A DNA stretch of 64,000 bases from Streptomyces xanthophaeus (GTDB lineage Bacteria; Actinomycetota; Actinomycetes; Streptomycetales; Streptomycetaceae), in the NCBI RefSeq assembly GCF_000725805.1, contig NZ_KL647133.1, positions 369,618 to 433,617 on the forward strand, written 5' to 3'. The position numbers were made by a program, and so were the translations under genes. A model generated the notes under the pieces. It was given only the letters and a program-made list of their open reading frames with translations, did no database searches and was not told the origin of the DNA. This document shows, piece after piece, positions 1-7,706 of the stretch (within the stretch, counting starts at the first letter, position 1; each line of letters begins with the position of its first letter).

Positions 1-2
1 CG

Positions 3-533
3 ATCGCCGACTGGGAGCTCTCGCACAAGATCACCGGCGAGGCCGTGGACGGCCTGGCCGCCGCCATGGCCCGCACCGCCGGCGAGTCCGTCCTGCGCCA
101 CCCCGGCGGCTGCGGCGACGACGAGTTCCTCACCGTGCTGTCCGAGGGGCTCGTCCTCTCCGGCATCGCCATGTCGATCAGCGGGGACAGCAGGCCCTCG
201 TCCGGGGCCTGCCACGAGATCAGCCACGCCTTCGACCTGCTCTACCCCGGGCGTTCCGCGCTCCACGGGGAGCAGGTCGGCATCGGCGCCGCCTTCGCCA
301 TGCACCTGCGCGGCGCCGTGGACCAGTCCGGGCTCTTCGCCCAGGTGCTGCGCCGCCACGGCCTGCCGGTGCTCCCCGAGGAGATCGGGTTCAGCGTGGA
401 CGAGTTCGTCGCGGCCGTCGAGTACGCCCCCCAGACCCGTCCGGGACGCTTCACGATCCTGGAGCACCTCAACCTGTCCGCAGCCGAGATCAGGGACGCT
501 TACTCCGACTATGCCAAGACCATCCGTAGCTGA
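3..533 (+). CDS. Iron-containing alcohol dehydrogenase family, sn-glycerol-1-phosphate dehydrogenase-like (3' part)
   Basis: The reading frame is open from the first bases of the window, so the 5' part lies upstream. The visible C-terminal part has a conserved Ser-Gly-Ala-Cys-His-Glu-Ile-Ser-His stretch and a later His-Gly-Glu-Gln segment. These are the metal-binding histidine regions of NAD(P)-dependent polyol-phosphate dehydrogenases of the glycerol dehydrogenase / AraM type. Such enzymes reduce dihydroxyacetone phosphate-type substrates. The end overlaps the next gene, a CDP-alcohol phosphatidyltransferase, by 23 nt, which suggests the two act together to make a polyol-phosphate head group for a lipid or cell-wall glycopolymer. 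The exact substrate cannot be read from the sequence. Confidence 0.75.
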   Translation: MADWELSHKITGEAVDGLAAAMARTAGESVLRHPGGCGDDEFLTVLSEGLVLSGIAMSISGDSRPSSGACHEISHAFDLLYPGRSALHGEQVGIGAAFAMHLRGAVDQSGLFAQVLRRHGLPVLPEEIGFSVDEFVAAVEYAPQTRPGRFTILEHLNLSAAEIRDAYSDYAKTIRS

Positions 534-1290
534 ACTCCGGCCCGTCGTTCACCCGGCGGGCGTCAAGGACCGGGTCAGCGGCGAGCACTGGGGCGGGCGC
601 CTCTACATGCGCGAGGTCTCCCTGCGCATCACCCGCCTCCTGGTCACGACCAAGGTCACGCCGAACCAGCTGACCTACGTCATGACCCTCGCCGGCGTCC
701 TCGCCCTCCCGGCCCTGCTGGTGCCGGGCATCCTGGGCGCCGTGCTCGGCGTGGTGGCCGTCCAGCTGTACCTGCTGCTCGACTGCGTCGACGGCGAGGT
801 GGCCCGCTGGAAGAAGCAGTTCTCGCTCTCCGGCGTCTACCTCGACCGGGTCGGCGCCTACCTGTGCGACGCGGCGGTGCTGGTCGGCTTCGGCCTGCGC
901 GCCTCCGACCTGTGGGGCACCGGGCGGATCGACTGGCTGTGGGCCTTCCTGGGCACCCTCGCGGCGCTCGGCGCGATCCTGATCAAGGCCGAGACCGACC
1001 TGGTCGGCGTCGCCCGCCACCAGGCCGGCAAGCCCGTGGTCAAGGACGCCGCGGCCGAGCCGCGCTCGTCCGGCATGGCGCTCGCCCGCCGGGCCGCGGC
1101 CGCGCTCAAGTTCCACCGCCTGGTCCTCGGCATCGAGGCCTCGCTGCTCATCCTGCTGCTGGCCGTCCTGGACCAGGTCCGCGGCGACCTGTTCTACTCC
1201 CGGGTGGGCGTGGCCGTACTGGCCGCCATCGCCATGCTCCAGACGGTGCTGCACCTGGTGTCCATCCTGGCCTCCAGCAGGCTCAAGTGA
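511..1290 (+). CDS. CDP-alcohol phosphatidyltransferase family protein
   Basis: A 259-aa membrane protein with the CDP-alcohol phosphatidyltransferase signature: an Asp-x2-Asp-Gly-x2-Ala-Arg segment (DCVDGEVAR, about residues 90-98) followed by Gly-x3-Asp. It is expected to move a phosphoalcohol between a CDP-activated donor and an acceptor at the membrane. Hydrophobic segments flank the motif and fill the C-terminal half. The ATG start lies inside the preceding dehydrogenase gene and the end overlaps the following glycosyltransferase by 4 nt, so the three are probably translated as one unit. The fourth acidic position of the classical motif is Ala, with an Asp a few residues later (LDRVGAYLCD), so the exact reaction is uncertain. 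Confidence 0.8.
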   Translation: MPRPSVAELRPVVHPAGVKDRVSGEHWGGRLYMREVSLRITRLLVTTKVTPNQLTYVMTLAGVLALPALLVPGILGAVLGVVAVQLYLLLDCVDGEVARWKKQFSLSGVYLDRVGAYLCDAAVLVGFGLRASDLWGTGRIDWLWAFLGTLAALGAILIKAETDLVGVARHQAGKPVVKDAAAEPRSSGMALARRAAAALKFHRLVLGIEASLLILLLAVLDQVRGDLFYSRVGVAVLAAIAMLQTVLHLVSILASSRLK

Positions 1291-2171
1291 GTGCCCCGAT
1301 GCGGCTGGGCGCCGTGATCATCACGATGGGCAACCGGCCCGACGAGCTCAAGGCGCTCCTGGACTCGGTGGCCCGGCAGGAGGGCGACCCGGTCGAGGTC
1401 GTCGTCGTGGGCCAGGGTGTCGAGGTCACGGGGCTCCCGGCGGAGGTCCGTACGGTCTCGCTGCCCGAGAACCTGGGCATCCCGGGCGGCCGCAACGTCG
1501 GCATCGAGGCCTTCGGCCCCGGCGGCAGCGACGTGGACGCCCTGCTCTTCCTCGACGACGACGGGCTGCTGGAGCGCACCGACACCGCCGAGCTGTGCCG
1601 CCAGGCCTTCGCGGAGGACCCCGCACTCGGGATCGTCAGCTTCCGGATCGCCGATCCGGACACCGGCGAGACCCAGCGGCGGCACGTTCCGCGGCTGCGT
1701 GCCTCGGACCCGATGCGCTCCTCCCGGGTGACGACCTTCCTGGGCGGCGCCAACGCCGTCCGCACGAAGGTGTTCGAACAGGTCGGGGCCCTGCCGGGGG
1801 AGTTCTTCTACGCCCACGAGGAGACCGACCTGGCCTGGCGGGCGCTCGACGCGGGGTGGCTGATCGACTACCGGGCGGACATGGTGCTCCTGCACCCGAC
1901 GACCGCCCCCTCCCGGCACGCGGTCTACCACCGTATGGTGGCTCGTAACCGGGTGTGGCTCGCCCGCCGCAACCTGCCCGCTCCGCTGGTCCCGGTCTAC
2001 GTGGGCGTCTGGCTCCTGCTGACGCTCCTGCGCAGACCTTCGGCACCGGCGCTCAAGGCATGGTTCGGCGGTTTCAGGGAGGGATGGACCACTCCCTGCG
2101 GTCCCCGGCGCCCCATGAGATGGCGTACGGTCTGGCGGCTGACCCGGCTGGGCAGACCGCCTGTCATCTGA
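1287..2171 (+). CDS. Family 2 glycosyltransferase
   Basis: A cytoplasmic or membrane-associated GT2-type glycosyltransferase of 294 aa. The N-terminus has the GT-A nucleotide-sugar fold (GAVIITMGNRP, then a VVVVGQG strand), an ENLGIPGGRNVGI segment typical of the rhamnosyl/galactofuranosyl GT2 subgroup, and a metal-binding FLDDDG (DXD-type) motif. A hydrophobic helix near residues 225-250 may anchor it. The GTG at 1287 overlaps the upstream stop codon as GTGA and is chosen for that coupling; an ATG four codons later is an alternative. Context with a phosphatidyltransferase and an ABC glycan exporter points to assembly of a wall-linked or secreted glycopolymer. Confidence 0.82.
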   Translation: MSAPMRLGAVIITMGNRPDELKALLDSVARQEGDPVEVVVVGQGVEVTGLPAEVRTVSLPENLGIPGGRNVGIEAFGPGGSDVDALLFLDDDGLLERTDTAELCRQAFAEDPALGIVSFRIADPDTGETQRRHVPRLRASDPMRSSRVTTFLGGANAVRTKVFEQVGALPGEFFYAHEETDLAWRALDAGWLIDYRADMVLLHPTTAPSRHAVYHRMVARNRVWLARRNLPAPLVPVYVGVWLLLTLLRRPSAPALKAWFGGFREGWTTPCGPRRPMRWRTVWRLTRLGRPPVI

Positions 2172-2266
2172 CGAGCCCGCGTCTGGGAACATGGCGCGAT
2201 CACGGGCCTCGTGCCACCAGCCTGATGCCCGACCTGGCCGCATCTTGAAGACGAAAGTTTCAACTT

Positions 2267-3196
2267 GTGAGTGACACAACCCACGACGGCGCCCTCGCCA
2301 CGAGCAGGCCGCCGTCCGAAGACGCGGGGCTGAGCCCCGCGGAGCTCGCCAGGAAGTACGGCCTCTCCGTGAGCGGGGCCCGGCCCGGTCTGGGCGACTA
2401 CGTACGGCAGCTCTGGGGCCGGCGCCACTTCATCATGGCCTTCTCCCGGGCCAAGCTGGTCGCCCAGTACAGCCAGGCGAAACTCGGCCAGGTCTGGCAG
2501 GTGGCGACCCCACTGCTGAACGCGGCCGTCTACTGGCTGATCTTCGGCCTGATCCTCGGCGCGGGCAAGGAGATGCCCCCGGGCGTCTACGTCCCGTTCC
2601 TGATGATGGGCATCTTCGTCTTCACCTTCACCCAGAGCTCGGTGATGGCGGGCGTCCGGGCGATCTCCGGGAACCTCGGACTGGTGCGGGCCCTGCACTT
2701 CCCGCGGGCCGCCCTCCCGGTGTCGTTCTCGCTCCAGCAGCTCCAGCAGCTGATGTACTCGATGATCGTCGTCTTCATCATCGCGATCAGCTTCGGCAAC
2801 TACCCGCAGCTCTCGTGGCTGCTGGTGATCCCGACGCTGGCGCTGCAGTTCGTCTTCAACACCGGCCTCGCCATGATCTTCGCGCGGATGGGTTCGAAGA
2901 CCCCCGACCTGGCGCAGCTGATGCCGTTCGTCATGCGCACCTGGATGTACGCCTCCGGCGTCATGTTCCCGATCGGGATCTACCTCAAGGACCAGCCGCA
3001 GTGGATCAGTGACGTGCTGCTGTGGAACCCGGTCGCGATCTACATGGACCTCATCCGGTTCGCGCTGATCGACGACTACGGCAGCAGCAACCTGCCCCCG
3101 CACGTGTGGCTCTTCGCCGTGGGCTGGGCCGCCGTGATCGGCCTCGGCGGCTTCGTGTACTTCTGGAAGTCTGAGGAGCGTTACGGCCGTGGCTGA
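2267..3196 (+). CDS. ABC-2 type polysaccharide/teichoic acid exporter, permease subunit
   Basis: A 309-aa integral membrane protein with a cytosolic N-terminal region of about 65 residues followed by six hydrophobic segments. The pattern matches TagG/Wzm permeases: an amphipathic region (RHFIMAFSRAKLVAQYSQ) just before TM1, and conserved phrases LGQVWQVATPLLNAAVYWLIFG and WNPVAIYMDLIR. It should form the membrane channel through which a lipid-linked glycan is flipped. The GTG start at 2267 follows a spacer of about 95 nt after the glycosyltransferase. The end overlaps the ATPase gene by 8 nt. Confidence 0.85.
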   Translation: MSDTTHDGALATSRPPSEDAGLSPAELARKYGLSVSGARPGLGDYVRQLWGRRHFIMAFSRAKLVAQYSQAKLGQVWQVATPLLNAAVYWLIFGLILGAGKEMPPGVYVPFLMMGIFVFTFTQSSVMAGVRAISGNLGLVRALHFPRAALPVSFSLQQLQQLMYSMIVVFIIAISFGNYPQLSWLLVIPTLALQFVFNTGLAMIFARMGSKTPDLAQLMPFVMRTWMYASGVMFPIGIYLKDQPQWISDVLLWNPVAIYMDLIRFALIDDYGSSNLPPHVWLFAVGWAAVIGLGGFVYFWKSEERYGRG

Positions 3197-3971
3197 CAAG
3201 ACTCAGGGGCGCGTCCCCACCGTGATCGCCGACGGCGTGCACATCGTCTACCGGGTCAACACGGGAGGCGCCGGCAAGGGCGCGGCCACTGCGGCGCTCA
3301 GCAAGATCCTGCGCCGGAACAAGGGCGAGGAGCGAGGCGTGCGCCGGGTCCACGCCGTGCGCGGGGTCTCCTTCACGGCGTACCGCGGCGAGGCGATCGG
3401 CCTGATCGGCTCCAACGGCTCCGGCAAGTCCACCCTGCTGCGGGCCATCGCCGGCCTGCTGCCCTGCGAGGAGGGCAAGGTCTACACCGACGGCCAGCCC
3501 TCGCTGCTGGGTGTGAACGCCGCGCTCATGAACGACCTCACCGGCGAGCGCAACATCGTGCTCGGCGGTCTCGCGATGGGTATGAGCCGCGAGCAGATCA
3601 AGGAGCGCTATCAGAGCATCGTCGACTTCTCGGGCATCAACGAGAAGGGCGATTTCATCTCGCTGCCGATGCGCACCTACTCCTCCGGCATGGCGGCGCG
3701 TCTGCGATTCTCCATCGCGGCCGCGAAGGACCACGACGTCCTGATGATCGACGAAGCCCTGGCCACCGGTGACCGCAGCTTCCAGGTGCGTTCCGAAGAC
3801 CGCATCCGCGAACTGCGGGAGAAGGCCGGAACGGTCTTCCTCGTCAGCCACAACAACAAGTCCATCCGCGACACCTGCGACCGGGTGCTGTGGCTGGAGA
3901 AGGGCGAACTCCTGATGGACGGGCCCACGGAGGAAGTCGTCTCGGCGTACGAGAAGGCGACCAACGGCTGA
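3189..3971 (+). CDS. ABC transporter ATP-binding protein, TagH/Wzt type
   Basis: The ATPase partner of the preceding permease, 260 aa. It shows Walker A (GSNGSGKST), the ABC signature (YSSGMAARLRF), Walker B with catalytic Glu (VLMIDEALATGD) and a switch His (VFLVSHNNKS). The insert before Walker A and the GDRSFQ phrase after Walker B are typical of polysaccharide and teichoic-acid exporters. No C-terminal carbohydrate-binding extension is present, so glycan selection must lie elsewhere. GTG start, 8-nt overlap with the permease. A strong hairpin follows directly, marking the operon end. Confidence 0.9.
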   Translation: MADKTQGRVPTVIADGVHIVYRVNTGGAGKGAATAALSKILRRNKGEERGVRRVHAVRGVSFTAYRGEAIGLIGSNGSGKSTLLRAIAGLLPCEEGKVYTDGQPSLLGVNAALMNDLTGERNIVLGGLAMGMSREQIKERYQSIVDFSGINEKGDFISLPMRTYSSGMAARLRFSIAAAKDHDVLMIDEALATGDRSFQVRSEDRIRELREKAGTVFLVSHNNKSIRDTCDRVLWLEKGELLMDGPTEEVVSAYEKATNG

Positions 3972-4018
3972 TCCGTTCCCGGATCACCGCGCGATTCCGC
4001 GCGGTCCCAGCGGATTTC

Positions 4019-4055
4019 CGCAGGCCCCCGCCGCGCACCGCGGCGGGGGCCTGCG
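4019..4055 (+). terminator. Intrinsic terminator of the glycan export operon
   Basis: A 17-bp perfect inverted repeat (arms 4019-4035 and 4039-4055, core CAGGCCCCCGCCG) around a 3-nt loop lies 47 nt after the ABC ATPase stop codon. There is no T tract, as is usual in high-GC actinomycetes. Confidence 0.8.
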
Positions 4056-4275
4056 CGTGCGCCGGCGGAGCTCCGGACGACATCCAGTGGCGGAGCGAAT
4101 ACCCGAGAGGCTTCCGCGCCGTTGTACAGCGTAAGCTGAGGCAGTCCTCAATGGGGGACAAGAGGGGACGATTCCCCGCAGGTGAACGGCCCGGGGCGGC
4201 CCGGGGAAATTCCTGGCGGCGTGTCCGAAATAGGATGTATTAGGTCGGCAGTGTAGAACGGGAGACGTGACGGCA
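4056..4275 (+). promoter_or_regulatory. Presumed promoter region of the hopanoid operon
   Basis: No gene is seen here. The stretch is relatively AT-rich around 4221-4250 (GTGTCCGAAATA followed by TAGGATGTATTAGG), suggesting the promoter and leader of the long hopanoid operon. No -10/-35 pair can be assigned with confidence. A GGAG at 4261-4264 precedes the short ORF at 4276. Confidence 0.4.
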
Positions 4276-4341
4276 ATGGCTACGGGAATTCTCCGGCCCC
4301 CAGGCAATACGGCCGTCCCCGCCCCGGGCGGCGGGCGGTGA
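4276..4341 (+). CDS. Short ORF (21 aa) coupled to hpnC, possible leader peptide
   Basis: An ATG preceded by GGAG (4261-4264) opens a 21-codon frame whose TGA overlaps the GTG of hpnC as GTGA. The predicted peptide is Pro/Gly/Arg rich and unlike any family I know. It could be a translational leader that delivers ribosomes to hpnC, which has no clear ribosome-binding site of its own. It could also be chance. Only its position, start context and exact overlap support it. Confidence 0.35.
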   Translation: MATGILRPPGNTAVPAPGGGR

Positions 4342-5276
4342 CCCCGGGGCACAGCACCCGCCCCCTGCCCGACACGGTCCACGCGCGCACCACCCTCGGC
4401 AAGGCCGCGACGGAGAACTTCCCCGTCGCTCCCTCCTTCCTCCCGCGCGCCTGGCGCGAAGGCCTCATGGCGGTCTACGGATACGCCCGCCTCGTCGACG
4501 ACATCGGCGACGGCGACCTCGCCCCCGGCGGGCGCGACGCCGTCCTCCTCGGCCTCGACCCCGCCGCCACGGACGACCGCCTCGCCATGCTCGACGCCCT
4601 CGAAGCCGACCTGCACCGCGTCTTCAACGGCTCCGGCGGCACCGGCGGCCCCCCGCGCCACCCGCTCCTGCTGGCCCTGCAGCCCGTCGTCCGCGCCCAC
4701 GGCCTCACCCCCGAGCCCTTCCTCGGCCTGATCGAGGCCAACCGCCAGGACCAGCTGGTCACGCGCTACGAGACCTACGAGGACCTCGCCCGCTACTGCG
4801 AGCTCTCCGCCAACCCCGTCGGCCGCCTCGTCCTCTCCCTCACCGGCACCAGCACCCCCGAACGCATCCGCCGCTCCGACGCCGTCTGCACCGCCCTGCA
4901 GATCGCCGAACACCTCCAGGACGTCACCGAGGACCTCGGCCGGGACCGGATCTACCTCCCCGCCCAGGACATGCGCCGCTTCCACGTCACGGAGGCCGAC
5001 CTGGCGGCCCCCTCCGCCGGGGCCTCCGTACGCGCCCTGATCGCCTTCGAGGCCGGGCGCGCCCGCGACCTCCTCGACGAGGGCACCCCGCTCGTCGCCA
5101 GCGTGCACGGCCGGCTCCGGCTGCTGCTCGCGGGCTTCGTGGGAGGCGGACGCGCCGCCCTGGGAGCCGTCACCGCCGCCGGCTTCGACGTACTCCCCGG
5201 CCCGCCCAAGGCCACCAAGCGCGGCCTGCTCCGCGAGGTGGCCGCCGTCCTGCGCACAGCGCCGAGAAAGGGGTGA
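4338..5276 (+). CDS. hpnC: Hydroxysqualene synthase HpnC (squalene/phytoene synthase family)
   Basis: First committed gene of the hopanoid operon, 312 aa. It belongs to the squalene/phytoene synthase superfamily and has both aspartate-rich Mg-diphosphate motifs: DDIGD (residues 54-58) and DVTED (about 195-199). The N-terminal ATENFPVA...LPR phrase is characteristic of HpnC rather than HpnD. In the three-enzyme HpnCDE route HpnD makes presqualene diphosphate from two farnesyl diphosphates, HpnC converts it to hydroxysqualene, and HpnE reduces that to squalene. The GTG start overlaps a 21-codon upstream ORF; the 3' end overlaps hpnD by 4 nt. Confidence 0.92.
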   Translation: MTPGHSTRPLPDTVHARTTLGKAATENFPVAPSFLPRAWREGLMAVYGYARLVDDIGDGDLAPGGRDAVLLGLDPAATDDRLAMLDALEADLHRVFNGSGGTGGPPRHPLLLALQPVVRAHGLTPEPFLGLIEANRQDQLVTRYETYEDLARYCELSANPVGRLVLSLTGTSTPERIRRSDAVCTALQIAEHLQDVTEDLGRDRIYLPAQDMRRFHVTEADLAAPSAGASVRALIAFEAGRARDLLDEGTPLVASVHGRLRLLLAGFVGGGRAALGAVTAAGFDVLPGPPKATKRGLLREVAAVLRTAPRKG

Positions 5277-6253
5277 GCCCGATCGTGGAGGGCCCCGCAC
5301 ACCCGACAGCACCGTTCGCGCCGTCCGCACCGGTCCTTGCGGCCTACAGCTACTGCGAGGCCGTCACCGGGTCGCAGGCGCGCAACTTCGCCTACGGCAT
5401 CCGGCTGTTGCCCACCGACAAGCGGCACGCCATGTCCGCCCTGTACGCCTTCTCCCGGCGCGTCGACGACATCGGCGACGGGACGCTCGCGCCCGGTGCC
5501 AAGCTCGCCCGGCTGGAGGAGACCCGCGCCCTGCTCGACCGGATCCGCTCCGGGGAGATCGAGGAGGACGACACCGACCCCGTCGCCGTCGCCCTCACGC
5601 ACGCCGCCCGCCGCTTCCCGATCCCGCTCGGCGGTCTCGACGAACTCATCGACGGAGTCCTCATGGACGTCCGCGGCGAGACCTACGAGACCTGGGACGA
5701 CCTCAAGGTCTACTGCCGCTGCGTGGCCGGAGCCATCGGGCGCCTCTCCCTCGGCGTGTTCGGCACGGCGGCCACCACCGGACCCGCCGCCGCGGACGCC
5801 TCGCGCGCCGCGGAGTACGCCGACACCCTCGGCCTCGCCCTGCAGCTCACCAACATCCTGCGCGACGTCCGCGAGGACGCGAGCAACGGGCGCACCTACC
5901 TGCCGGCCGAGGACCTCGCCAAGTTCGGCTGCTCCGAAGGGTTCGGCAGCACCCGGCCACCCGCCGGAGCCGACTTCGCCGGCCTCGTCCACCACGAAGT
6001 ACGGCGCGCCCGCGCCCTGTTCACCGAGGGCTACCGGCTGCTGCCCCTGCTGGACCGGCGCAGCGGCGCCTGCGTGGCCGCCATGGCCGGCATCTACCGG
6101 CGTCTCCTCGACCGCATCGAACGGGAGCCCGGGGCCGTGCTGCGGGGCCGCGTCTCGCTGCCGCCCCACGAGAAGGCGTACGTCGCCGTGCGCGGCCTGT
6201 CCGGCCTCGACGCGCGGACCATCTCCCGTCAGAGCAACCGGAGGCGGACCTGA
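5273..6253 (+). CDS. hpnD: Presqualene diphosphate synthase HpnD
   Basis: A 326-aa squalene/phytoene synthase family enzyme that condenses two farnesyl diphosphates to presqualene diphosphate. Motifs: YCEAVT near the start, first Asp-rich motif DDIGD (residues 65-69), second motif DVRED (about 197-201) followed by GRTYLP. The GTG start overlaps the hpnC stop as GTGA and follows a purine-rich ribosome site. The stop (TGA 6251-6253) overlaps the ATG of a 20-codon ORF by 1 nt. Confidence 0.92.
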   Translation: MSPIVEGPAHPTAPFAPSAPVLAAYSYCEAVTGSQARNFAYGIRLLPTDKRHAMSALYAFSRRVDDIGDGTLAPGAKLARLEETRALLDRIRSGEIEEDDTDPVAVALTHAARRFPIPLGGLDELIDGVLMDVRGETYETWDDLKVYCRCVAGAIGRLSLGVFGTAATTGPAAADASRAAEYADTLGLALQLTNILRDVREDASNGRTYLPAEDLAKFGCSEGFGSTRPPAGADFAGLVHHEVRRARALFTEGYRLLPLLDRRSGACVAAMAGIYRRLLDRIEREPGAVLRGRVSLPPHEKAYVAVRGLSGLDARTISRQSNRRRT

Positions 6254-6315
6254 TGACCCCGGCCCGTACCACCGCCGCCCCGGCAGAACGGCACCCGACG
6301 GGAGACGGAGAATGA
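6253..6315 (+). CDS. Short ORF (20 aa) bridging hpnD and hpnE
   Basis: The gap between hpnD and hpnE is filled exactly by a 20-codon ORF. Its ATG shares one base with the hpnD stop (TGATG) and its own TGA overlaps the hpnE ATG (ATGA). The peptide is Thr/Ala/Pro rich with an acidic end and shows no recognisable domain. It may be a coupling device or a real small protein; chance cannot be excluded. Confidence 0.35.
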   Translation: MTPARTTAAPAERHPTGDGE

Positions 6316-7706
6316 GCCGAAGCGACACCCCCACCGGCCACCAGCGCGCCGTCGTCGTGGGCGGCGGACTCGCCGGAGTCACCACCGCCCTCGGCCTCGC
6401 CGACGCCGGCCTGGAGGTCACCCTCCTCGAAGGCCGCCCGCGGCTCGGCGGGCTCGCCTTCTCCTTCAAGCGCGGCGAACTCACCGTGGACAACGGCCAG
6501 CACGTGTACCTGCGCTGCTGCACCGCCTACCGCTGGTTCCTGGACCGGATCGACGGCGCCGCCCTCGCCCCGCTCCAGGACCGGCTCGACGTACCCGTCC
6601 TCGACGTGGCCCACCCCCGCGGGCCGCGCCTGGGCCGGCTGCGCCGCAGCGCCCTGCCCGTACCCCTGCACCTGGCCGCGTCCCTGGCCACCTATCCGCA
6701 CCTCTCCCTCGCCGAACGGGCGAGCGTGGGACGCGCCGCCCTCGCGCTGCGCCGCCTGGACCCCGCCGACCCGGCGCTCGACGGCCTGGACTTCGCGACC
6801 TGGCTCGGCCGCTACGGTCAGTCACCGCGCACCATCGAGGCCCTCTGGGACCTCGTCGGCATCGCCACCCTCAACGCCACCGCCGACCAGTCCTCCCTCG
6901 GGCTCGCCGCGATGGTCTTCAAGACCGGGCTGCTGTCCGAGAGCGGCGCCGCCGACATCGGCTGGGCCCGGGTCCCGCTGGGCGACCTGCATGACACGCT
7001 CGCCCGCAAGGCGCTCGACGCGGCCGGCGTACGGACCGTGCTGCGCGCCCGGGCCACCGTCGTCTCCCGTACCCAGGAAGGCGGATGGCGGGTCGACACC
7101 GAGGAGGAGTCCCTCGACGCGGACACCGTCGTCCTCGCCGTGCCGCAGCGCGAGGCCCACGCACTGCTGCCCCCGGGAGCCCTCGCCGACCCGGACAAGC
7201 TCCTCGACATCGGCACCGCGCCGATCCTCAACGTCCACGTCGTCTACGACCGCAAGGTGCTCAAGCAGCCCTTCTTCGCCGCCCTCGGCTCCCCGGTCCA
7301 GTGGGTCTTCGACCGCACCGAATCCTCGGGACTCCCCGACGGCGGCCAGTACCTCGCACTGTCCCAGTCGGTCGCCCAGGACGACATCGACGAACCCGTC
7401 TCGGTCCTGCGCGCCAAGTACCTGCCCGAACTGGAGCGGCTGCTGCCCGCCGCCCGCGGCGCCAAGGTCCGGGACTTCTTCGTCACCCGGGAGCGCACGG
7501 CGACCTTCGCCCCGGCACCCGGAGTCGGCCGGCTGCGGCCGGGACCGCGGACCGACACGCCGGGGCTCTATCTCGCCGGTGCATGGACCGCGACGGGTTG
7601 GCCCGCGACCATGGAGAGCGCCGTCCGGAGCGGACTGAGCGCGGCGCACGCCGCGCTCACCGCACTCGGCCGCCCCAGCGAACACCCTCTGCAGGAGGCG
7701 GCATGA
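6312..7706 (+). CDS. hpnE: Hydroxysqualene dehydroxylase HpnE (FAD-dependent, phytoene desaturase-like)
   Basis: A 464-aa flavoprotein of the amine oxidase / phytoene desaturase fold, completing squalene formation by reductive dehydroxylation of hydroxysqualene. The dinucleotide-binding glycine motif (VVVGGGLAG, residues 14-22) is followed by an acidic strand end (LLEGRPRLGG), and the C-terminal FAD motif (LYLAGAWTATGWPATMESAVRSG) is complete. ATG at 6312 follows GGAGACGGAG and overlaps the preceding short ORF. The 3' end overlaps the polyprenyl synthase start by 4 nt. Confidence 0.92.
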   Translation: MSRSDTPTGHQRAVVVGGGLAGVTTALGLADAGLEVTLLEGRPRLGGLAFSFKRGELTVDNGQHVYLRCCTAYRWFLDRIDGAALAPLQDRLDVPVLDVAHPRGPRLGRLRRSALPVPLHLAASLATYPHLSLAERASVGRAALALRRLDPADPALDGLDFATWLGRYGQSPRTIEALWDLVGIATLNATADQSSLGLAAMVFKTGLLSESGAADIGWARVPLGDLHDTLARKALDAAGVRTVLRARATVVSRTQEGGWRVDTEEESLDADTVVLAVPQREAHALLPPGALADPDKLLDIGTAPILNVHVVYDRKVLKQPFFAALGSPVQWVFDRTESSGLPDGGQYLALSQSVAQDDIDEPVSVLRAKYLPELERLLPAARGAKVRDFFVTRERTATFAPAPGVGRLRPGPRTDTPGLYLAGAWTATGWPATMESAVRSGLSAAHAALTALGRPSEHPLQEAA

